Below, piece after piece: positions 47,041 through 60,225 of a stretch of DNA of 64,000 nt. The translations under genes were made by a program, and so were the position numbers. Origin of the DNA: Pseudoscleropodium purum (Eukaryota; Streptophyta; Bryopsida; Hypnales; Brachytheciaceae); the NCBI GenBank assembly GCA_963969395.1, contig OZ017795.1, positions 26,393,063 to 26,457,062 on the forward strand, given 5' to 3'. Position 1 is the first letter of the stretch; each line of letters begins with the position of its first letter. The notes beneath the pieces are model-generated. The model was not told where the DNA came from. It made no database searches and worked only from the letters and a program-made list of their open reading frames with translations.

Positions 47041-50000
47041 ACAATGGAGTCAAAATTAGACCTCATATTAAAGGCTATTGACTCATTGTCTATGAGGACA
47101 AAGATTCTTGAAGATTTTACCTCAAAAATTGATATTCAACAATATATAGTTGAGATGCTTCAATCCATACCAACCACCTCAACTTCAAAGATAGACTTAT
47201 CTACTCAAAGTTACAATCCAAATATGTTAGCAATAAAAGAACCAAGGATCAGTCTTTCCAAAAAATTTGACGATTCTCATTTAAAGTTTTGAGGGTTTGT
47301 GAATCAAGTTTAGCTCATTACTATTCTACAACCTCAAAGGCATCCTAAAGACAAATTGCGGGTGGATTTAGTTGGAACTCTACTTACTAAACAAGCCTTG
47401 TCATGGTTTGCACCACTATTCAAAACAAGGTCGCCTATTTTAAGCACTTTCGATATGTTTTTGACAACTTTTGTTGAGGTATTTGAAGAATACGATAAGA
47501 ATTGTTGGGCAACAACCCAGATCCATGCTTTGCAACAAAGATCGCGCTCAGTTTCATTATATGCATTTGAATTTTGACAACTTACTTGCAATATCAATTG
47601 GGACAAAGAAGTACTTGTGAATCAATTTTAATGGGGGCTACAAGACAATGTGAAGGACTTACTACTATTGTTTCTGATCCTAAAACACTAAACAAAGCAA
47701 TATGTTAAGTAGTGAAATGCAAGAATAATGTTAAGATCAATGGTTATGGACTACACCAATACCTCTTGCACCAATAGCTAAAGCAACATATGTTACAAAT
47801 ATATCTTTTGAAGGACCAAAAGACATGGAAATTAATGCCGTGTGATTCGGACCACTCACTACACAAGAGAAAACAACGCCTTAATATATATATATATATT
47901 GTGAAGATGTTGGTCACAATGCACTTAATTGCTACAAGAAGCACAAACAACGACCTCTGAAGATAAGAAGTATACGAATGTTGGAAAACAAGGACGTTCA
48001 ATGATAATAAGGACTCTCCAACTTGAACCTACTATCATGCAAATAAATTTACATTCTCATCTTTCCTCTTAAATTTTCTAATGCTTTATTATACTTTGAC
48101 GTTTGGGCCTCAAGAAGAAGCTTCAAACTTAAACCCTCTTAGACTCAGTCGCTTTAGTTTGTTTTGTAGATGAAGAATTTCGAAAACTTCACAAGCTTTC
48201 ACTCATCAAAAAGCCAACTTCTGTACATGAAGATGTTGTCAATGGTCAAGCTTTATTATTGGGGAATATTACACATGAAACCAAATCATTAGTGATTTCA
48301 TTTGTGGGACATAAAAGTACAATTACATTCAATGTGATTAGAATCTCGTCTAACCCTATGATCTTAGGACTATTATGGCTTGAAAAATATAATCCAAGTA
48401 TAGATTGGAAATCACAAAGCTTATTTTTTTAACAAATTTTTTACATTGTGATCTTTTCCAACACCTTCAATTACCAAGTCCATACTCATTGAAGCTAGAG
48501 CTTTTATAAAAGTAAAAAAAGAAATCATGATTTTTATGTTATTTACAGAGCCACTATGCAAAAAGAATAACATTATATATTGAGTAATCCAATACAATAT
48601 CAAGAATTTGAAGATGTATTTGAAAAGAAGAATGCCAATACTTTGTCAGAACATCAACCATTCAATTGCGCCATTGATCTTAAAGATAGAGCTCAACCAC
48701 TATTTAATTCAATTTACAATATATCACAAAACAAACTTTCAGCATAAAAAATATATATTGACAAAAATCTTATGAAGAATTTAATTTGACATTCTAAATC
48801 CTCAACATGAGTATTAATACTTTTTGTAAAGAAAAAAGATGAGTCTTTATGAATGTACGTTGATTATTGTAGCCTAAATAAGATAATAGTGAAGAATCAA
48901 TATCCTTTACCATTGATATCTAGACTTCTCAATCAATTTGGACGAGTCCAAAGTTATACCAAGATTGATGTTTGTGGAGCATATAATTTGGTGCGCATAA
49001 AAGAAGGGGACGAATGGAAGACAACTTTTCCAACAAGGTATGGACATTTTGAATATAATGTATGCCACTTGAACTTACAAATGCACTAGCTATTTTTCAG
49101 TACCTAATAAACCATATTTTTCGCAAATTCTTGAACCAATTTGTTGAATGTTATCTTAATATGTAAAAATACATACTCAAAAGACATGTAAAACTTGTGC
49201 TACAAAAACTACAAGATGTGGAATTATATGTAAAATTAGAGAAATACGTATTTCACCAATCACAAGTAAAATTTCTAAATTACATCATCTCTAATGAAGG
49301 ACTATTGATGGATTGAAAGAAGATTTAAGCTATTACGGATTGGTCAACTCTTAGAACAATATTCAATGTTCAATGTTTTCTTGAATTTGCCAACTTTTAT
49401 CAAATCTTTATCAAGAATTACTCACAAGTAGTGTCTCCACTAACTTGGCTAACATGCACAATAAAAAATCCATATTTTTTATGATGGATTTTTCTAGACA
49501 TTCAATTATTTTTATGTTAACAAAAATGTCAAATGCAAATTTTTGTTGTTTTGTTTAACATGGTTATTAACATAAAAACAAGTGAATGTCTAAGAAAATC
49601 TGTCATAAAAAATATGGGTTTCTTATAGTAATGCAAGGACAAATTAAATTGGGGACTTGAAATAGAGAATTTTTTTCAACATTTGAAATTAGCTTTTACA
49701 ACGACCTCAATCTTAATCCATCTAGACTTTTCCAAACCATTTTATATAAAAATGTATGCATCAAAATTTGCATTAGAAGCAGTTTTTTCACAAATGGGAG
49801 ACTTCATCAAGTTCTGTTTTATTTGAGAAAATTTCCAGCTACCGAAATTAACTATGAGATTCACAACAAAGAACTCCTTGCTATTGTGAACTCATATCAT
49901 AAATGGTGCCACTAACTTGAAGGTGTATCTCATCGGGTGACTATATATACAAATTACAAAATATTTGAATGTTTTATGTCTACTTGCATTTTGAATTGAC

Positions 50001-51541
50001 GTCAAACGTGTTAGAATATGTCATTATCTTGCTTTAACTTCATTATCACATACCATCTTAAAAAGAAAAAAGGATCGTTAGATGCCTTATTTCAAAAATC
50101 ATATTTGGTACCAAAAGATGAAGAAGCAATATATGACCAACAACAAATAATTCTTCTTAAACCTGAGTAATTTTAGCTTTGTATAACAACTATGGCAATG
50201 CTAATTGATTCTTTGTTCTTTGACCAAGTCCGTACAACATCAACTTTAGATCCTCTAATTCTTGACATCGAGCGTTGATTTGACCATGATGGTGATAACT
50301 TTGAGTTTTTGGACAACCTCTTGGATTTTGAAGAATATTTATACATTAATGAAGGCCATTTGTGTCTTTGGGTTTTTCAAACTTAACATGATTTTCATGC
50401 CGATGACATTTTGGATTCAACCAGACATTAAAGCTCGTGTCTTGAGACTTCTCATGTCTTCAAATGTAGAAGGCTATCAAAGACTTTGTGCTCACTTGTG
50501 ATTCTTGTTCAAGGGCTTAAAAATCTTTGATGTTGACCACATGGACTTCTCCAACCATTACTCATTCTCAAACAGCTATAGTCTTCAATTTCTATAGATT
50601 TTTTTAAAGATTTACCTCCATCCAAGACTTATGATTTCATATGTGTAATTGTGTATTGACTCACAAAGATGAATCATTTTATTCTATGCAAAAAATAATC
50701 ACTGGCAAAGAAACAACAAGGTTCATCTTTGAAAAAATTTATTGATATCATGGGCAGCCAAATGATATTGTATCAAACTAGGGTCTACAATTTGTCTCTA
50801 AATTTTGGAAGTTCCTTTTTGAAACCCTAAAGATAGATATCAAACTCTCTTCTACCTTTTACACTTAGATAGATGGATAAATTGAAGGCATAAATCAAGT
50901 ATTGGAATAATATCTACAGTGTTTCATAAAATATCAACAAAATTATTGGACTTCACATATGACATTAGTGGAATTTCTTTACAACAACACAATCTTTACA
51001 TTGATTTGGCAAATGCCATTCTATGCCAACTATGGATATCATCTCAAATTTGACCTATTTTATAATTCTTAAATGAACAATTGAACAGCCAAAGACTTAG
51101 CTCTACGGTTATTAAAGCTTCAAGACAGGATGAAGTTTCATCTGAAAAAAGCTCAAATCATTACAAGACATCGGCACATGTGTTATGAAAAGAGTCACTT
51201 TTATTCCAAGTTGGTGAAAAAATTTGGCTCCTTTGCCGCAACATCAAAACCAGTTGACCATTTGACAAATTAGATTATTGACAATTAAAGCCATTTACCA
51301 TTAAAAGCATATCAATCCTATCACTTATCAATTGGAACTTCTGAGATCTATGAAAGTACATTCAATCTTTCATGTTTCCCTTCTTGAGCCATATAAAGAA
51401 CCAATTTTGCCAAAATGAAGTCAACTGCCACTACTTTTCATTGAAATAGACATTCACAGAGAATATGAGGTGAAAAAGTACTTGATTTGCATTGTAGGCG
51501 CAGCAAGTTAGAATACTTGATACATTTAGGAAGATACAACA
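47041..51541 (+). pseudogene. Ty3/gypsy chromovirus gag-pol, decayed
   Basis: Homology runs collinearly through gag, protease, reverse transcriptase, RNase H, integrase and a C-terminal chromodomain, broken by many stops and frameshifts. Gag is at about 47044-47660 (WFAPLF, then RSRSVSLYAFEF). The protease is near 48130-48420, where the active-site D-S-G reads D-S-V (48142-48150). The reverse transcriptase is at about 48600-49330, with [14 protein letters not shown] and [17 protein letters not shown] well kept. Its YxDD site reads Y-L-N-M (49152-49163), so both Asp are lost. RNase H is at about 49640-50160. Integrase is at about 50640-51440 and one of its conserved Asp positions is Asn followed by a stop (50776-50781). 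Chromodomain-like residues lie at about 51445-51538. The element is clearly inactive. The residues recall Tcn1/Sushi-type chromoviruses. A CACTA MITE interrupts it at 49457, and TTAA element H begins where homology ends. Confidence 0.88.
49457..49630. mobile_element. CACTA MITE inside the chromovirus pol, with ATG target duplication
   Basis: The arms are CACAATAAAAAATCCATA on the left and, in reverse, TACTATAAGAAACCCATA on the right. Both continue through 'ttttttatga-gatttt-ctagacattca'. The flanks are ATG at 49454-49456 and ATG at 49631-49633. The retrotransposon reading frame continues in phase across the site if the MITE and one ATG are disregarded, which confirms both the boundaries and the 3-bp duplication. 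Confidence 0.82.
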
Positions 51542-52471
51542 TTAATTCCTAAAGGACCGGCCTGTGTTTTTTGGTTGTATAGATTTTTTGGGCAGGTCAT
51601 TATGACCAGAAAGTTGCATATTTAAGGCTGAAATTTTAATAGAAGGTGTGGACAAGGAATATCTTTCATATGCAACAAATTTCATGACATTTGGAAATAG
51701 GAGTCAAAAGTTATAGCCTAATATGTTACTTTTTTTTGGAACTGAGCAATTTGGGCAGATTAGAAAAAAACACTTTTTTCATAAACCAAAATTTGAAATT
51801 CATTCTCCAGACCTAATATACATAGGAATCTTTGAATCATTCCATTTTGATCAACGAGTCAAAAGTTATATGGATTTTTTGTTTGCAGGCAATTATGGAT
51901 TCCCTACTCTAAAATAAACTTTGAAATCCTTTATTTTACCCAATTTTCAATATTTTTGGGAAAAAAAAATCCTAAGATGTAAATTGTTTATTACAACATT
52001 TCAAACATTGGAATTGTCATTTTTCAATTCCATATTTTTATTCTTAATAATTCAGTATTTTGAATCATTGTCTACTACTACCTACTTACTACTTTTTTCC
52101 TATATGTTGTATAATTCCAAATGATGTGAAAATTTTCAAGCATGTGAAAAACTTGTCTAGGAAAAAGAATTCAAAGAATCACCATCATTTTGGTCATTTT
52201 TTCATAGGAAAGTGAGCTTGTGAAGTGCAGCTGCCCTGTTTTGGGGAGGATTGAAAAAATGGTTTTGGTAAATTTGAATGTTGATATCTTATGATCCACA
52301 TGGTGGGGTTTTCTGAAATTTTTACCACCTATTTTCAAGTCATCATAATATAAGATTCTACAATTATATGTGACAAAAATTAATTTTTTCCAAAAACTTA
52401 ATAGTTGTGCTAGAAATAGCAGTTTTGGAGCATTTTTGGTGAATACATAGCCATAGAACTTTAGAGATTAA
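51542..52471 (-). mobile_element. TTAA-flanked TIR element, copy H
   Basis: The left end is TTAATTCCTAAAGGACC and the right end GAACTTTAGAGATTAA. Two or more bases of the CCCC terminus have drifted, yet TTAA remains at both sides. The interior is collinear with copies A, F and G. It begins immediately after the chromodomain relic. It is 930 bp and non-coding. Confidence 0.72.
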
Positions 52472-53008
52472 CATACCAATTACAACCTACCCAATACCAA
52501 TATATTAATTTATTTAATGCATCCAAGTTATAGGACTTAAAATTTGAATTCTACACAATGAATAGATTTTAATTTGTAATACTAAAAGAGACTAAAATCA
52601 ACCATATTTTAGATTTTGAAGTTATGTAGTTTTACAAATCTAACAAATGCTAAGTATTCATAGAGTTCTAGATAGTGTCCAACATTAATTTGAATGGAAA
52701 TGATCCAAAATCAGATCATTGTAGCTTATAATTATACAACTCTAAGCATCATTTGGTTAGTTAGAAAACAACTTGAAGAAAATCAAGATTGATTTTGAAG
52801 TGCAAGAAGGATTGAGTTTTATTTTATAAAAACAAAATAAACCATGCAATAGCAAAATTTCCTACAAGAATAACAATGCAATTAGTGCAAAAAACAATGA
52901 CAAATTCCTCTACAACCAATAGCTCAGGCTCCAATTTGTACAATTCCCCATACATTCTAAATAATATTGAAGGTGCTTGAAAACTCAACCCTCTGTTGGT
53001 TTAGAGGG
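52472..53008. other. AT-rich DNA, nothing recognised
   Basis: I looked here for the missing end of the chromovirus (a second LTR starting TGTCATGG or the 20-bp repeats) and found none. Confidence 0.4.
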
Positions 53009-53235
53009 GTGCTATTATATAAGCCTAGAAGTATGAGCACATGAGCCTAATTGAATACACTTATGTAGTTATATTATAGGTGTCTATATTAAAGAAACCT
53101 TCCATAATTATATTGTACCAATAATATAAATACTTATATTATAGGTGTTTATATTATAAGCACCTTCAATGGTTGTTGTATATTTACTTATATATATGCT
53201 CAAAACTCACATTTTCGTGCTCAAATACTAGCACC
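53009..53235. repeat. GCTAG-ended MITE (copy M4)
   Basis: The left end GGTGCTATTATATAAGCC faces GGTGCTAGTATTTGAGCA read in reverse. The interior has 'ttatattataggtgt' units and 'aagcaccttcaatggttgt', as in M1 to M3. Confidence 0.65.
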
Positions 53236-56200
53236 ATTGCATTGGTTTAAACAAGACTTGCCTAGTAACCCATCATTTCCTTAACAATTGTAATGAAATA
53301 TTTGTTTCTTCTAAAATAGACTAGTTTTTTTTGAGGATGTAGCTAGTTTGTGAACTCACTATTGCTAATGTCAATTATGTTAAATTATCAATTTCTACAA
53401 CTTTGAAACCTTTTAGTACCTATAGCTTGAAATGCAAATTTACTATGTTCTAGTTAATTTTCAATTCTTTGTATATTATGTTTCAATTATTAATTCTAAA
53501 ATTGCTACAATTTTATGAAATTAACACTACACTATATTGATTGGTATTATGTCAATAGTTGAAAACTTTCATTTATAATAAGAAAACTTTAAGCTTAGAA
53601 TAACTTGCTTTAGATGACAAACATTGAATACAAAAAAAATAAGCTATTGACTTTGTTTCATTAAGTCTCACTTAAGTTCTATATTGGTCTTGGATAATTA
53701 GAGTAAAACAATATAATTACCATCAATTTTATAGATTCAAACAATTTGTACTCTAATGAAAGTCACTTTATGTTCCAATTAAAAAACATTTTTTTCCTTG
53801 TTAGAAAAAATTGGTCACTTGTGACTTGCTCCAACCAACAAAGTCAAGTTGAAATGTTGAATAGACATCTCAATTGGAACAGGATACAATTCTCTATAGC
53901 ATTTTTAGAAAAATGATTCATATGTTTTCAAGTAATCTTTTTACATGAACTACACGAAAATTTTACAATTTGTGCTATACGGATGCTACATTTCTCACAA
54001 TGTGATGTGTCACAATGCAAAATCAACTTTGTATAATTATTGTACAAAGGTGAAGATGAAAATTGTGTCTTTGGAGGATATGAAATATGATTTTCCTTCT
54101 ATGATGAGTAGTGGGTGCAAGTGGAAAAGTAGTCATTGTAGATCATTAAAAAGACCCTCAAAAGACCCTTGTGAACAATTAGATTGGTTTCTCTTATTTT
54201 TGTGGCAATTTTTTGGATCTATATAAATCATATTTTTATTAGTAATAAAGAATTTTTTAATACTATTACAAGACATAAATCTAGTATTTGGACTTGTTCC
54301 TAAAAAGTTGTTTGTCATATTGCAAGGTTGCTAGAAAACAACCTTTTAAAGTGCAATTTTTTTCTACAATCATATTTTAATATCATGTTTAAGAGTTTGA
54401 CCTTGGGGAGGGTTTGATTAGAATAAGTATTTAGGCTTTTGATTAGTGGCATTGTCTTAACACTGCATTATGTGTTTGAATTTCCATTATATAATATAGA
54501 TTATAAAGTTTGCATTTTGAAAGGATTGACATTCTATCAAACAACAAATGAGATAGTCAAGGTTCAATGTTAATGAAGGCCAATCTAGAAAGGGGGAAAA
54601 CCTTCTATCTCAAACCATTTGTTTTAGTACAGAAAGATCAATTCTCCAACTAAATTACTATCGTGTCTTTTTTTGTTACTTAATATACATTGAAAAAATT
54701 AATTGGATTTCCTTAAATTTTTGGAGAAATGCATAAAATATTGATCAAGCTTGTTTGAGGTGGCAAATACATTTAGGGCATGCCAAATGTTATTCCATGA
54801 TTAAAAACATTGATGATTTTTTATTTATAATGCATCAATTCAATATCCTTGAAGTAGAATTCTTGAACCAATTTTTTCCCTTTTAACACATGCGTATAGA
54901 TTTGAACTTGAACATAGGATGGGATAAGAATACTCCATTACTTGATATGGTAATAGATCCACCATAATAGCTAATAAATTTTACTATAAATAAAAATATA
55001 TTGGTAATTGATCATCACCTCCTATTTTTTTATCCATTTTTTTTTGCCTAAAACACTTAGAGCTCAAATTTTGACCCTCAACCACAAGCTCTCAGGCTTA
55101 TAGGCTTTAGGACCCTTGCTCCAAGGCTCTCTTACTAGCATCATTGCCCATACTACATCAAGTTAGATATTTGTAAAGATTTTGTTTTTGTGCTATAAAG
55201 ATGAGATTAATTATGCAATGTGTGATACATAGAACAATCAACTTAATATTTTTGTAATTATTGTAAGAAATTAAAATTAAAAACTATGTATTTCCTTATT
55301 TAGAAAACTAGAGAATATAAATTTTGACAAGTAATTGAATTCCAAATTGAAATATGTTGAATATTGAACCTATAATAGTAACTAGTGAATTAGTGATTTT
55401 AGATATGAAAAAAACTTGTCAAAGCAAATTGTCAATAATGGATAAGCTTGAAGAGTAATTTTTTCTATTTATTTTTTAGTATAAATTCATTAATTGATTT
55501 TTAAGTGAAAAGAATCAAGTTTGTCTTGAAGCCCTACATATATATGTGATATGCCCACCAATTTTCAATTAAAAAAGATGTGGAACTCATCCAAAAATTC
55601 TTACATTGACACAATGCCCTTTGAGTGACAATACACTAGTCTTTTTTGCTAATACGTTTTTTACCTCATAGTTTCAATGCTCAAAATAAATAATGCTACA
55701 CTGAAATATGTATCTATCTTTGATGTCTCCCCTATGAGCTCTCATTTACTCACCCTTGGTAAATACACAAGCACAACCAAGTTTTTTGTGTTAGAATTGA
55801 TTTTGTCCTAATGGATGCTTGGCATTGTTCCATTGTGCCTTCTAAGCAATGAATCTTTTCTAAATTATTAAAGTTATACAAATTCACAAACAAATCACCA
55901 AACTAATCTAATTGCAACAACCTACTCCAAACATTGTTAACTACTAAAATCGCTGTGATTTTCAAATAACAATAGATGTAGTCTACTTCTATCACCTTGA
56001 AATTGCAACTGAAATTACACCATTTTCAAAAGCATAAGAATCACAAAATTCAAATGTTCTTACAAAGAGTTATGATCGGATGAAGTTTGAGCCTTTAGGA
56101 GACTATTTAAACTTCATCCACTACTTTAAATTTTTTCCCTATTTCCATGACCTTAAATTTTGAACCCTAGCTTTAGATTACTAACTTCTATTTAAGTTTC

Positions 56201-58289
56201 AAATTTAGACTTGGATGGACGGTTTTCAACTAAGTTCATTCATTTCTTAACCTAACCTTCATCCTTCATTAGCTATTGGAGTTTTGGAATTTTTATCAAG
56301 GTTGAACTAGTTATGGACTCCTCTAAGGTCCTACTCAATTTTAAATCTAAATTCCTACTTGGTTGTCTTCAAAAGATTCTATCCTACATCCCATCTTGGT
56401 CTAAAGGTTTAGAACTTTTCTTGATACTTAATTATTTTTAAACTTTGAAATTTGGCTCTTGTAGAGTCTTGTTTTACCTATTCAAATTGATAAAAAAAAC
56501 TTGGGACTTGAACTTTCCTAGTGAAAGTTATGAGTGGACAAAGTTTGACCATTAATTGGTATTTTAAGACTTCGTCCACTACTCCACTACGCAAGAAAGG
56601 GTGGTCCTATTTTCCGTCACACTTTGAGTTGCGGAGTTTAGTTTCACCATAACATTTGGAGAATGAAGCCAATGTTCTTGAATTTTTTTTATTGAAGATG
56701 ACCAACTCATTTACAAAGAGAATTCTTATTTTTCAAAAAAATTCAAAAAAAAAAAATTCAATTTAGCTAATTTGTCTCACTTTATGATTAAGGAACTTTC
56801 AGCACTATAGAGTACCCATAATTAATGATGTAGAGCTTGAATTTTAGTAGGATATTACACACTAGAGAGGCATATGTCCACTGAAAAGAACTTTAAAAAA
56901 AACATTGTTTTATATTGTCCACATGCATGAGAACAAGGGGCCCTTGCACACGCACTTTTAAACGATAAAGATGGTTTTGGCTTTATTTTTTTGATGAAAT
57001 TTGATTACCATCAAGTCCTTACAAATTATCAATTTTTAGATTTTTTTACATGATTTTATATATATATTATTAATTTATACCTCATTGTATCTATTTTATG
57101 TGAAAATTTGGGTTTGTTTTCAAATAATACTATTTAAGTACTTACAAGTACTCATAGTACTCAAAATATTACTCTTAGTTGTTGCTTTCTTTGATCAACG
57201 GTTGAGATAGTTTTGTTTCATTATAAGTACTCATAGTACTTGTAGTACTGAGCACAGAAACTACAATTTTGGCAAAACGCTACAAAAAATAAACATCCTT
57301 TCTTGCAACTACCCAGAAGCAAACTTTGAGATATGTTGCTAAACTTTTCTTGTTTCCTTTAATTAGAAAAATTAAGTGAGGTCGGGGCCTAGAAGTAAGT
57401 CAAACTATTTAAACTTAGAGTTAAAACAAATTTAAATTTAGATTCTTATAAAAATATTAGACCTTTCTAAAACCTAAAGTAGGCCCAATTCAGAGTTACA
57501 ACAAAGAAGTTAGTAGCAGATGAAGTTTAGAATCCAAAATAGATGAAACTTAGAAGTTTTCATCTATAAGGAACAAGAAAAGAAATTTAGGATGTAGAAA
57601 ATTACTAGAGGTATAAAATGAAAGAAAAAGTGAATTTTGAACTATAGATTAGGAATAATTGATGGATAATGTTTAGTTAGCTATTTAGAAATCCAAACTT
57701 CATCTACGCATATCTTTTAATAGGAACATACAAAAAATTCAAATATTATGTTTCTGGAAATGGTATGAGATGTTCTTTCACTTTTTTTTTTAGTAAAAAT
57801 TAGGTTGAAATCATCTCCTTTAGTTAACTACAGTAGAAATAGTAAGTTGGCAATTTGAATTAGGTTATGAAATTAAACTCAAAGTTGTGTGTTATTCACC
57901 AAGGATTAGGGCATTTAGAATGTAGATAACAAAAATCCATTGCTTAGAAGGCACAATAGACTAACAATAGACATCCAATAAAATAAAATTGCCTTGAAAA
58001 CAAGAACATGTTTGTATTTTGTTTATTTATCAAGGATAGGTAAATAAGCACTTACATGGCGCCAAGACTCAAATTGCCTGAAAATTTCCGGGTGAGCACT
58101 TTCAAGTTGTCAAGGATTTTTTACAAATTAGGGAATTATCTCCCTACATTTGTGGCGACTTCCAATCCAAGCATTGGATTTCCATGTTGGAGACGACATG
58201 GAGCGCATTTTCAAGATGCGTGTGTCTGATTTTTTACTTGTAGAATTGCCATGCTTTCTTTTTTAGCAATTTGTTGTCAAATTGCACCA
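53236..58289. other. AT-rich repeat debris without recognised genes
   Basis: No gene is supported. The segment at about 56050-56600 aligns in part with 36.6-37.1 kb. The phrase 'gtgccttctaagcaatg' near 55850 recurs inverted near 57945, so these two sites could mark ends of a larger decayed element. A 93-residue opening at 53945-54226 (plus) resembles nothing known to me. Confidence 0.4.
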
Positions 58290-58540
58290 AAATAATTGAC
58301 TATGCACCAAGCCCTCATAATAGAAAGAGTAAATTTTTGAATGAAATCGCCAAAACTCTTCAAATTATAAAAATTATTTGGATGAAATTACTAGAGAATG
58401 GATGAAAATGAAATTATAGATATGTGATATATACTAATGTGGTATTTCCTATCCACTATGTGGATGAATGTTGAAATTTCAAGCACCACTACAACATTTA
58501 ATATTGTCAGTTTGGCACTTCATAAAAAATCGAAAAAAAA
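58290..58540. repeat. Dispersed repeat, copy 2 (pairs with 44.59-44.87 kb)
   Basis: Shared collinear phrases are listed at copy 1. Homology seems to fade to the left around 58270 ('agcaatttgttgtcaaattgcacc') and to the right after 'cataaaaaatcg'. The orientation is the same as copy 1. Confidence 0.5.
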
Positions 58541-60225
58541 TATCTCTTGGAGGTCATTGTAGTGTTGGTGGAGCATCTTGATCTAATGCTAGAGGTTATG
58601 TCAATCCCAAATGTGCTCCCATGGCATGGAAAAGATAGAAATTAAACCCCTAGCACTATTACACGAAGGTAGCAAGAAGTCTAGGCTTGTTGATTTATGT
58701 GGGAAGAGGGTAAGTTTGACGTGGGAGGCAATTTGACCGGGATTGTTTGTAAAAGCTACAACATAGTGAGCGGTTAGAGGAAGGTCATGGTCTTAAAAGG
58801 CGACAATCTGGAGAAAGATGAGGAGAAGAAGACTTGCAAGAGTGATGGAAAGTTGTTTGCACATTTGAAAAAGGAGGTGACATATATAAAGTTAGAATGC
58901 AAACATTTGCAAATCAATAAGCTTTGGATTGGGCAAAGGATAGGCAACAACGTGGTGGATCAGCTCATCAATTCGTGGAAAAGGATTTTATACTTGATCC
59001 ATTTGTCGTGCGTATGTGACTATGGCACTATAGATAATCTAACCAACGTGATCATGTAGGTGTTGTTAGAAGAGGGTGGACTCATATAGGAACATATATA
59101 TTGCGAGTAAACTAGTTTTGGGGGGTACCAAGGGAGAGAATATGTTTCAAGGACAAAAAACTAGAGTCTCAATCCAAATTCATGAGAAATAGGCTCTTTT
59201 CTGTCTCTAAGTGAGTTGTGCAAGCCAGTGAATCAACTTGGTGGTGGAAACACTATCAAACTATCCTATGGTCTTTCGCTTAGAAACCCTCTATTAGTCC
59301 TTGTATTTTTATTTTTACTACAACCATAAGCAACACACTACGATACAAAAGCTTGTAGATCTCATGGAAACTAAAAAGAATAAGATGGTGAAGAATTTAG
59401 AAATAAGGTGGATTTTGATGTATAGTTCAACCTAGATAATTTTGGTTGAATATAAGACCTTGCTAGTCAAAATGGGCCTTGATATGGCTGCTAGTCAATA
59501 GAAAAGTAACTTTGATGCAACTAGTATCTTTGACTACCTCTTTGATATAGAATCTTTGCCTATTTTATTCCCATGCTTAATGTTGTGCATTGCCTCATTA
59601 AGCTCTCTCAGGCCTATGACGTTTTTATATATATGTGACTTCATGTAGTTGATCAAAGTTTGCCAAGTCAATTTGGCCAAAACAATTTATAAATGAGAGT
59701 ATTATCTTCATGATGGTACAGTTTAAATGGTACCAAGAGCTAGTTTTCTTGTCCTATTTCAAAATCCAATGGATTGGAGGCAGATACACGAAAAGAATGT
59801 GTCCCACTTGGTTCTAAATTTTGGGATAACAAAGGTGCTTGCCTATTGTCTTTACAAAGTGACAAAGGATCACATTTTTTTTTATTGGAAAAGATCTAAC
59901 ACACACTCAAGCAAACATCCAACGCCAATTGTAGATTTTGCTTCTCCCTTTCTATTTATTTTTTTTCTATTTTTTTTCCATCTTTGAAGTGCTTTTAGAA
60001 CTTGTTTTCTTTTGCTTGATGAATGCTTTTCTTTCTTGCTCAATGGTATGGATATGACAATCTATGTTTAGGGTCTATAACACTTGAGCTTTATTGGCTT
60101 ACTATGAATGCTTCATATTTTTTTATTGTCTATAGCATTGCATTGTCACCATTGCTTGATATGGATATTGATAAGTGCTTGAGCTCTATAGGCATGAAAG
60201 AATCAATAGTAATAGATTGGAGTTA
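58541..60225. other. Mixed AT-rich DNA, one unrecognised 90-residue opening
   Basis: The plus-strand opening at 58787-59059 encodes a lysine-rich 90-residue peptide with no domain that I recognise. The surrounding DNA is repeat-like. It could be a fragment of a transposon protein, but I see no diagnostic motif. Confidence 0.3.

Noticed and set aside
47334..47606. A 90-residue minus-strand opening.
   Set aside because: It is the antisense shadow of the gag remnant on the plus strand.
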